DNA of 19,441 nt from assembly GCA_904502145.1 (NCBI GenBank), contig CAJGDH010000008.1, positions 1-19,441 on the forward strand, written 5' to 3'. The stretch is from an uncultured Eubacterium sp. (GTDB lineage: Bacteria > Bacillota > Clostridia > Lachnospirales > Lachnospiraceae). Below the pieces are notes generated by a model. That model searched no databases and was not told where the DNA came from. It worked only from the letters and a program-made list of their open reading frames with translations. The position numbers and the translations under genes are program-made. Below, piece after piece: positions 14,689 through 19,441 of this stretch (position 1 is the stretch's first letter; each line of letters begins with the position of its first letter).

Positions 14689-15189
14689 TTATCTTTTTAT
14701 GGCCATTATGGCCAGCAATCCGGTCAGCAGACCAAGAATCCCTCCTGCCGCAACATCCCGCGGATAATGGACTCCCAGTACCACTCTGACCCAGGCGAGG
14801 AGACCTCCCAGGACCAGCATCATAAGTCCCGGAAGAGGGAAGAGAGCAGTCAGGAGAACTGCGATCACAAAATAAGAGTACACATGGCGGCTGGGGAAAG
14901 ACTGGCCCTTTTTCTCTCTTTTGGACAGGGTCCTGATCTCCGGATCTTCGTAGGGCCTCGGCAGATCGATCTTTTTCCGGAAGAGGGATACCAGGGCAAA
15001 CCCGACGGCAGGGATCAGAAGGAAGGACTTTAAGCGCCTGTCTTTTTTGATTATCAGAAAGATCAGGATCAGGGGATAGATAATGTAGCCGCTGGCGGTC
15101 AGCAGAGTATCCAGAAGCTTCAGCTTGCGGACACGCTCCGGACGATTGCGGAAAGGCCGGACATAAGCGTCATATTTTTTTCCGGTCAC
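14689..15189 (-). CDS. PAP2 superfamily membrane phosphatase
   Basis: This 166-residue membrane protein has the three PAP2 phosphatase signatures: RKKIDLPRP (71-79, with Arg71 in the position usually held by lysine), SFPSRH (97-102), and RVVLGVHYPRDV (135-146) with catalytic His141 and Asp145. Hydrophobic segments cover about 28-48, 54-70, 104-125 and 126-165. Members remove phosphate from lipid phosphates such as undecaprenyl diphosphate or phosphatidic acid; the exact substrate cannot be told. GTG is the start, preceded on the minus strand by AAGGAGG at seven bases. It is alone on its strand between two plus-strand operons, with a 210-base divergent gap to the yerC-like gene. Confidence 0.93.
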   Translation of the reverse strand: MTGKKYDAYVRPFRNRPERVRKLKLLDTLLTASGYIIYPLILIFLIIKKDRRLKSFLLIPAVGFALVSLFRKKIDLPRPYEDPEIRTLSKREKKGQSFPSRHVYSYFVIAVLLTALFPLPGLMMLVLGGLLAWVRVVLGVHYPRDVAAGGILGLLTGLLAIMAIKR

Positions 15190-15303
15190 AGGGATCCCTC
15201 CTTTACATCAGGTTCGATTGTGTCATAACTTTGTTTTTACGCGTTTTCTTTCGTACATTTTAACTGAATTTCCTCCTTTCGTCCATACATAAAAAAATCA
15301 AGG

Positions 15304-15332
15304 TTTACCTTCTCCCGAAAAAATGATATGAT
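15304..15332 (+). promoter_or_regulatory. Promoter for the yerC-iorAB operon
   Basis: TTTACC (15304-15309), a 17-base spacer, and TATGAT (15327-15332) with extended -10 TG at 15324-15325. The start would be near 15339, giving a leader of about 60 bases. That leader contains a dyad: CGGAAAT at 15346-15352 and ATTTCCG at 15378-15384. The rest of the 210-base gap (15190-15303) is AT-rich; I see no good promoter for the PAP2 gene in it. Confidence 0.7.
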
Positions 15333-15399
15333 AAGTTCAGTGTTTCGGAAATTAAAGCATTGATGTGTCAAAACAGGATTTCCGGGTTTGGAGGTTATT

Positions 15400-15702
15400 A
15401 TGGCAAGAAGAATACCGAAAGAACGTAGTCTTGATATGTACAAGGCAATCCTCTATCTTGAGTCGCTGGAGGAATGTTGTGATTTCTTTGAAGATCTCTG
15501 TGCGGTGACGGAACTCAGGTCCATGGAACAGAGATTCAAGGTTGCGGCTATGCTGAAGCAGGATAAAGTATATACGGAGATCATGGAGAAGACCAATGCA
15601 AGCTCCGCTACCATAAGCCGGGTTAACCGTATGCTCAATACAGGCACCGGCTGTCTGTCCCGGATCCTTGACCGGATCGAAGAGGACGAGAAAAAGGAAT
15701 AA
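15400..15702 (+). CDS. YerC/YecD family TrpR-related protein
   Basis: The 100-residue protein belongs to the YerC/YecD group of Trp repressor-like DNA-binding proteins. It is all-helical, with a TrpR-type helix-turn-helix in LRSMEQRFKVAAMLKQDKVYTEIMEKTNASSATISRV, of which the part ASSATISRVNRML is the recognition half. I choose ATG at 15400, five bases after GGAGG (15390-15394); an upstream TTG would overlap that site. The gene is first in an apparent operon with iorA and iorB, 21 bases upstream of iorA. Inference: it may regulate this operon in response to an aromatic compound. Most YerC proteins have no known ligand, so this remains a suggestion. Confidence 0.93.
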   Translation: MARRIPKERSLDMYKAILYLESLEECCDFFEDLCAVTELRSMEQRFKVAAMLKQDKVYTEIMEKTNASSATISRVNRMLNTGTGCLSRILDRIEEDEKKE

Positions 15703-15723
15703 GAAACAGAAAGGACGATTACC

Positions 15724-17451
15724 ATGAAACAGTTAATGTTAGGTAACAAAGCATTTGCCAGGGGTCTGTACGAAGCAGGGTGCAGCGTGGTATCCAGCTA
15801 TCCCGGTACCCCCAGCACGGAGGTTACGGAAGAAGCAGCGAAATATGACGAGATCTACTGTGAGTGGGCTCCCAACGAGAAGGTGGCCATGGAGGTTGCT
15901 TTCGGCGCTTCCCTGGCAGGAAAGAGGAGTTTCTGTGGGATGAAGCATGTGGGGCTTAACGTGGCTGCCGATCCGCTCTATACCGCTTCCTACACCGGCG
16001 TGAACGCAGGGATGGTCATCTGTGTGGCCGATGACGCAGGTATGCATTCCTCCCAGAATGAACAGGATTCCCGCCATCATGCCATCGCGTCCAAAGTGCC
16101 CATGCTGGAGCCTTCCGACTCTGCAGAAGCCCTGGAATTCGCGAAAAAAGCTTATGAATTATCCGAGGAGTTCGATACTCCCGTCATCATAAAGATGTGT
16201 ACCCGTGTGGCCCATTCCCAGAGTGTCGTTGAGACCGCCGACCGTATCCTTCCCCCGGCACGTCCATACGAGAAGAATATCGCCAAGTACGTCATGATGC
16301 CCGGCAATGCCATCCGCCGTCATCCCCTGGTGGAAGAGCGGACCCGCAGACTCACAGAGTACGCGGAGAAATGTTTCTTTAACCGGGTGGAGATGGGAGA
16401 CACAAAGCTTGGGATCATCACCCATTCTACCAGCTATCAGTATGCCCGGGAAGTCTTCGGTGACAAGGCATCCATCCTTAAACTGGGCATGACCAACCCC
16501 CTCCCGGTGCAGCTGATCAAAGACTTTGCCGGAAAAGTGGACAAGGTTGCCGTGATCGAGGAACTGGACCCCGTGATCGAAAACCACTGCAGGATGCTTG
16601 GGATCGATGTGATCGGCAAGGATGTCCTGCCCATGCTGGGAGAATTCTCCCAGAATCTTATTGCGGAAAAACTGGGTCAGCCGGTTCCGGAATATAAGTC
16701 CCTCGATGAAAATATGCCCCCGAGACCCCCTGTCATGTGTGCAGGATGCCCCCACCGGGGAATGTTCTTTACTTTGTCAAAAAATAAATGTACTGTGCTG
16801 GGTGACATCGGCTGCTACACCTTAGGTGCGGTAGCGCCTCTGTCCGCCATCGAGATGACCCTGTGCATGGGAGCCTCCATAAGCGGTATCCACGGCTTCA
16901 ACAAGGCCCTGGGCAAGGAGAGTGAAGGAAAGACCGTGGCTGTCATCGGTGACTCCACCTTCATGCACTCCGGTATGACAGGTCTTGCAAATATTGCCTA
17001 CAACCAGAGCAATTCCACCGTCATTATCCTGGATAACTCCATCACCGGAATGACAGGCCACCAGCAGAATCCGACCACCGGATATAATATCAAGGGAGAT
17101 CCCGCTGGCAAGATCAATCTGGAAGATCTCTGCCGTGCCATGGGCTTCAACCGGATCAGTGTGGTGGACCCCTATGATCTCAAGGAGTGCGACCGCGTTC
17201 TTAAAGAAGAACTTGCCGCCGAGGAACCCTCTGTGATCATCAGCAGGAGGCCCTGTGCCCTTCTTAAATATGTCAAACATAAAGCACCTCTTAAGGTGGC
17301 AGAAGATAAGTGCATCGGCTGCAAGGCCTGTATGCGGATCGGCTGTCCAGCCATCAGTGTGAAGAACAAGAAGGCTGTAATCGACAACACACTTTGCGTA
17401 GGCTGCGGCGTATGTCAGCAGATGTGCAGATTTGATGCCTTACAGGGCTAG
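15724..17451 (+). CDS. iorA: Indolepyruvate:ferredoxin oxidoreductase, alpha subunit
   Basis: IorA and IorB oxidatively decarboxylate aryl pyruvates (from Trp, Phe, Tyr) to aryl acetyl-CoA, reducing ferredoxin. This 575-residue alpha subunit is full length. It has an N-terminal pyruvate:ferredoxin oxidoreductase-type domain (SYPGTPSTEVTEEAAKY), a thiamine diphosphate-binding domain with MCAGCPHRG around 338-346 and the GDS..MHSGM region, and a C-terminal two-cluster ferredoxin domain. Cluster ligands are Cys530, 533, 536, 541 and Cys558, 561, 564, 568. The last motif reads CRFDA where CPF is typical; the cysteines themselves are all present. AAAGGA lies eight bases before the ATG. It is followed after 15 bases by iorB. 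Confidence 0.97.
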   Translation: MKQLMLGNKAFARGLYEAGCSVVSSYPGTPSTEVTEEAAKYDEIYCEWAPNEKVAMEVAFGASLAGKRSFCGMKHVGLNVAADPLYTASYTGVNAGMVICVADDAGMHSSQNEQDSRHHAIASKVPMLEPSDSAEALEFAKKAYELSEEFDTPVIIKMCTRVAHSQSVVETADRILPPARPYEKNIAKYVMMPGNAIRRHPLVEERTRRLTEYAEKCFFNRVEMGDTKLGIITHSTSYQYAREVFGDKASILKLGMTNPLPVQLIKDFAGKVDKVAVIEELDPVIENHCRMLGIDVIGKDVLPMLGEFSQNLIAEKLGQPVPEYKSLDENMPPRPPVMCAGCPHRGMFFTLSKNKCTVLGDIGCYTLGAVAPLSAIEMTLCMGASISGIHGFNKALGKESEGKTVAVIGDSTFMHSGMTGLANIAYNQSNSTVIILDNSITGMTGHQQNPTTGYNIKGDPAGKINLEDLCRAMGFNRISVVDPYDLKECDRVLKEELAAEEPSVIISRRPCALLKYVKHKAPLKVAEDKCIGCKACMRIGCPAISVKNKKAVIDNTLCVGCGVCQQMCRFDALQG

Positions 17452-17466
17452 AAAGGAGGAACCATC

Positions 17467-18039
17467 ATGACAAAAAATATAATGATCGTTGGTGTTGGTG
17501 GTCAGGGTTCTCTTCTTGCCAGCAAGCTTCTTGGCCATCTTCTGCTGCAGGAAGGATATGATGTTAAGGTTTCCGAGGTTCACGGTATGAGCCAGAGGGG
17601 TGGAAGCGTAGTCACTTACGTACGTTTCGGTGAGAAGGTTTATTCCCCTATCATCGACCGCGGACAGGCGGACGTCATCGTCTCCTTTGAAAAACTCGAA
17701 GCCGCAAGATATGTGGAATACTTAAAACCGGATGGCAAGATCGTGGTCAATACCCAGGAGATCGATCCCATGCCTGTCATCATCGGTGCCGCTTCCTATC
17801 CGGAAGACCTGATCGGCAAGATGGAAGCACTGGGACTGGATGTAGACGCCATGGACTGTGTCTCCCTGGCCAACCAGGCAGGATCAGCCAAGGCAGTCAA
17901 CATCGTCCTTATGGGCAGACTGTCCAGATACTTCGATATTCCCGAAGAGAAATGGATCCAGGCCATTAAAGACTGTATCCCCGAGAAATTCCGGGAAATG
18001 AATCTGAAGGCGTTTGCCCTCGGGAGAAATGAGGGCTGA
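17467..18039 (+). CDS. iorB: Indolepyruvate:ferredoxin oxidoreductase, beta subunit
   Basis: The 190-residue beta (gamma-domain type) subunit of the IorAB complex. The nucleotide-fold start IMIVGVGGQGSLLASKLLG (5-23) and SEVHGMSQRGGSV (36-48) are family hallmarks; the latter is shared with the gamma domain of pyruvate:ferredoxin oxidoreductases. The length matches the family. A strong AAAGGAGG at 17452-17459 lies seven bases before ATG. It follows iorA by 15 bases and is the last gene of the operon, with a terminator about 65 bases downstream. In gut clostridia this pair makes arylacetyl-CoA or runs in the reverse direction for amino acid synthesis; the sequence does not tell which. Confidence 0.97.
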   Translation: MTKNIMIVGVGGQGSLLASKLLGHLLLQEGYDVKVSEVHGMSQRGGSVVTYVRFGEKVYSPIIDRGQADVIVSFEKLEAARYVEYLKPDGKIVVNTQEIDPMPVIIGAASYPEDLIGKMEALGLDVDAMDCVSLANQAGSAKAVNIVLMGRLSRYFDIPEEKWIQAIKDCIPEKFREMNLKAFALGRNEG

Positions 18040-18103
18040 GAAAAGCCGAGATAAATATAGGATAAAGAGATTATTCAGTAGAAAGAGCTTATTCATAAGA
18101 AAA

Positions 18104-18144
18104 GGCATCCGAATGAACATTTTCCATTCGGATGCCATTTTTTT
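18104..18144. terminator. Bidirectional rho-independent terminator between iorB and the amidohydrolase gene
   Basis: GGCATCCGAATG (18104-18115) pairs perfectly with CATTCGGATGCC (18125-18136) around a nine-base loop. On the plus strand it is followed by ATTTTTTT. On the minus strand the stem is followed by TTTTCTTATG, so it can end both converging transcripts. Confidence 0.92.
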
Positions 18145-18146
18145 GC

Positions 18147-18190
18147 GTTTTAATGCATGAGTTTTAATGCATGATTCTAATGTATGATTC
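18147..18190. repeat. Short tandem repeat, 14-bp unit, about three copies
   Basis: GTTTTAATGCATGA occurs twice in tandem without mismatch (18147-18160 and 18161-18174). A degenerate 13-base copy TTCTAATGTATGA follows (18175-18187), and a fragment leads into the stop codon of the amidohydrolase gene. It lies right after the terminator T-run and probably arose by slippage. Confidence 0.85.
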
Positions 18191-19042
18191 TCATATGCCA
18201 AGAAGCTGCCTTGCGTTATCCCCCAGGATCTTATCCAGGTCATCCCCGGGCAGATCAAGGCTTCTCATCAGACGGAGTTCCTCCTCCTGACCTCCCCAGG
18301 GGGAGTCAGAACCGAAGAGGATACGGTCAGCACCGTGTTTTTTTACGATACGGACAAACTGGTCCGGTCCCATCTTTTCACTGATGCAGGGAAGGGTCAG
18401 TCCCTGGGGATGAAGAGCAACCTTTCCCAGGGAATAGGAAGTATCCAGCCAGACCGGGGCACCGCAGAGATACTTTTCCACCTGGTCCCATACGCCAAGA
18501 TTGCCCATATGGGCCAGGATAAAGACTTCGGGGCGGACTTCCTCCACGATCTCCAGAATTTTCTCCACCGGTGCATAATTGGTCCTGTAGGTGGTCAGTT
18601 CTATTCCGGCATGGACAAGAATGGCAAGGCCAAGCTCCGATGCGTAATCGATAATACGTTTATATCGAATATCATCGATAAATATACCGGAGAAGGCCGG
18701 ATGAATCTTCACCCCACGAATGCCGTGGGAGGCAAGGTCTTTCAGAATAGGCCTGAAATCTTCGAAGGAAGGGTCCATTCCTCCGAAATTGATGATTCCT
18801 CTTTCAAAATTCTCTTCCTTTGTCTCCACCGCGAGCCGGTTAAGTTTTATCACCTGTTTTTCGTTGGTGGGGACGGGAAGATTGACGGAATAATCTATTC
18901 CGTTTGCTTTCATGCTTTCCAGCAGACCTTCCGGAGTCCCGTCGGTAAAAGGCAGGATGCCGGCTTTCTGCCTGCCGATCAGGTCGACGACTTTATCCGC
19001 CACCGGCTTCGGAAATGTATGGGCATGGATATCAATGATCAT
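18191..19042 (-). CDS. Amidohydrolase-family metal-dependent hydrolase (Amidohydro_2 type)
   Basis: The 283-residue protein has a TIM-barrel amidohydrolase layout. The metal motif HAH is at His6-His8, followed by VKIHPAF (Lys112, strand 4), VHAG (His144), AHMG (His178) and FGSDSPWGG (Asp246), all in the expected order. This set suggests one or two metal ions as in decarboxylase-like members of the Amidohydro_2 family. Its substrate is not identifiable. The ATG is preceded on the minus strand by AAGGAAAT. The stop of the aminotransferase gene lies 24 bases upstream on the same strand, suggesting an operon. The protein is soluble, with no signal peptide. Confidence 0.93.
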   Translation of the reverse strand: MIIDIHAHTFPKPVADKVVDLIGRQKAGILPFTDGTPEGLLESMKANGIDYSVNLPVPTNEKQVIKLNRLAVETKEENFERGIINFGGMDPSFEDFRPILKDLASHGIRGVKIHPAFSGIFIDDIRYKRIIDYASELGLAILVHAGIELTTYRTNYAPVEKILEIVEEVRPEVFILAHMGNLGVWDQVEKYLCGAPVWLDTSYSLGKVALHPQGLTLPCISEKMGPDQFVRIVKKHGADRILFGSDSPWGGQEEELRLMRSLDLPGDDLDKILGDNARQLLGI

Positions 19043-19066
19043 ATTTCCTTCTTTCCGGCAGCTGCC

Positions 19067-19441
19067 TTATCGATAGAAGTCGGCAAGCTTGGCAAAAGCA
19101 TCGAGAGACCTTTCCGCCACTTCCGTAGGAACACAGTAGGAGATACGGGTATGTCCCGGACAGCCAAATCCTGTGCCCGGCACGATCAGCAGGTTGAAAT
19201 CACGGGCCTTCTCACAGAAAGCCACGTCGTCTTCAATGAGGGTTCTTGGGAACATATAGAAGGTTCCGCCCGGCTCAACTACATGGTATCCAAGGTCCCG
19301 AAGACCTTTCACCAGCAGATTCCGGTTTGTCTCATAGATGGAGATGTCCGAAGTCAGCTCCACGCATTCCGCACAGACTCTCTGGAAGAGAGAGGGAGCG
19401 TTCACATAGCCGAGAGAACGTCCGGCACCTGCACAGGCGGC
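19067..19441 (-). CDS. Class I/II PLP-dependent aminotransferase, C-terminal part
   Basis: The reading frame runs off the right edge, so the start lies outside the window; 124 residues of the C-terminal part are visible. The segment GAGRSLGYVNAPSLFQR matches the region after the PLP lysine in class I aminotransferases. EPGGTFYMFPR and PGTGFGCPGHTRISYC are the small-domain motifs, the Arg of RISYC being the substrate carboxylate-binding arginine. It is most like aspartate/aromatic-type aminotransferases. The donor amino acid cannot be determined from this fragment. It is likely cotranscribed with the amidohydrolase gene 24 bases downstream. Confidence 0.93.
   Translation of the reverse strand, partial: AACAGAGRSLGYVNAPSLFQRVCAECVELTSDISIYETNRNLLVKGLRDLGYHVVEPGGTFYMFPRTLIEDDVAFCEKARDFNLLIVPGTGFGCPGHTRISYCVPTEVAERSLDAFAKLADFYR

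Noticed and set aside
14620..15033. Plus-strand open frame of 137 codons opposite the PAP2 gene
   Set aside because: It has no family resemblance and no ribosome binding site, and it is antisense to a gene with clear PAP2 catalytic motifs.
380..15219. Shared 13-mer ATCAGGTTCGATT at 380-392 and 15207-15219
   Set aside because: A few identical 13-mers are expected by chance in a 19-kb window; the two contexts have nothing in common.
15223..15258. Minus-strand mini-frame of 11 codons (MYERKRVKTKL) ahead of the PAP2 gene, with AAAGGAGG upstream
   Set aside because: The Shine-Dalgarno match is real, but spacing to the ATG is about 12 bases and there is no other support. It could be a leader peptide, but I would not annotate it.
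17388..17430. Second ferredoxin motif of IorA reading CRFDA instead of CPF
   Set aside because: All four cysteines are present and the residue after the last cysteine varies in such domains; no sign of loss of function.

Overview
The window is a chromosomal housekeeping segment, most likely from an anaerobic clostridium of the Lachnospiraceae type. Four things point there: a six-cysteine SCIFF precursor with its radical SAM maturase, an IspH-ribosomal protein S1 fusion, a fused SecDF, and indolepyruvate:ferredoxin oxidoreductase. Coding density is high, Shine-Dalgarno sites are strong, and G/C-ending codons are frequent in most genes. I see no rRNA, tRNA, insertion sequence, prophage or CRISPR array, and no gap longer than about 220 bases between genes.

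Layout, left to right on the plus strand: the 3' end of rsmE, aroC, then a promoter and tgt, yajC, the SCIFF precursor scfA with its own promoter, the maturase scfB, and secDF ending at a strong terminator. Next come recJ, then a promoter with apt, an RpiR-type regulator and a BaiN/HI0933-like flavoprotein, then cmk and the ispH-rpsA fusion, ending at another terminator. A minus-strand PAP2 phosphatase gene follows. Divergent from it is a plus-strand operon of a YerC/TrpR-like regulator and iorA-iorB. The right end holds two minus-strand genes, an amidohydrolase and the 3' part of a class I aminotransferase, which converge on iorAB at a terminator that looks bidirectional.

The most distinctive region is 3.2-7.2 kb. 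A ribosomally made, radical-SAM-modified peptide system (a ranthipeptide of the SCIFF class) sits inside a run of protein-export genes (yajC ... secDF). The maturase gene ends only 3 bases before secDF, so the two are probably translationally coupled. The 216-base gap between precursor and maturase is not empty: it holds a perfect 13-bp hairpin without a U-tract, a second hairpin with tandem G-A mismatches, and a 13-base motif (ATGTACGATAAGG) following each hairpin. It looks like a structured RNA or processing/attenuation element that could set the precursor:maturase ratio.

A second point of interest is the ispH-rpsA fusion. At the domain junction it carries a consensus Shine-Dalgarno and an in-frame ATG (Met277), and upstream, in an AT-rich patch, a good promoter match. 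The locus could therefore make both the fusion protein and a free S1-like protein. All functions are read from motifs by eye; no database search was run.
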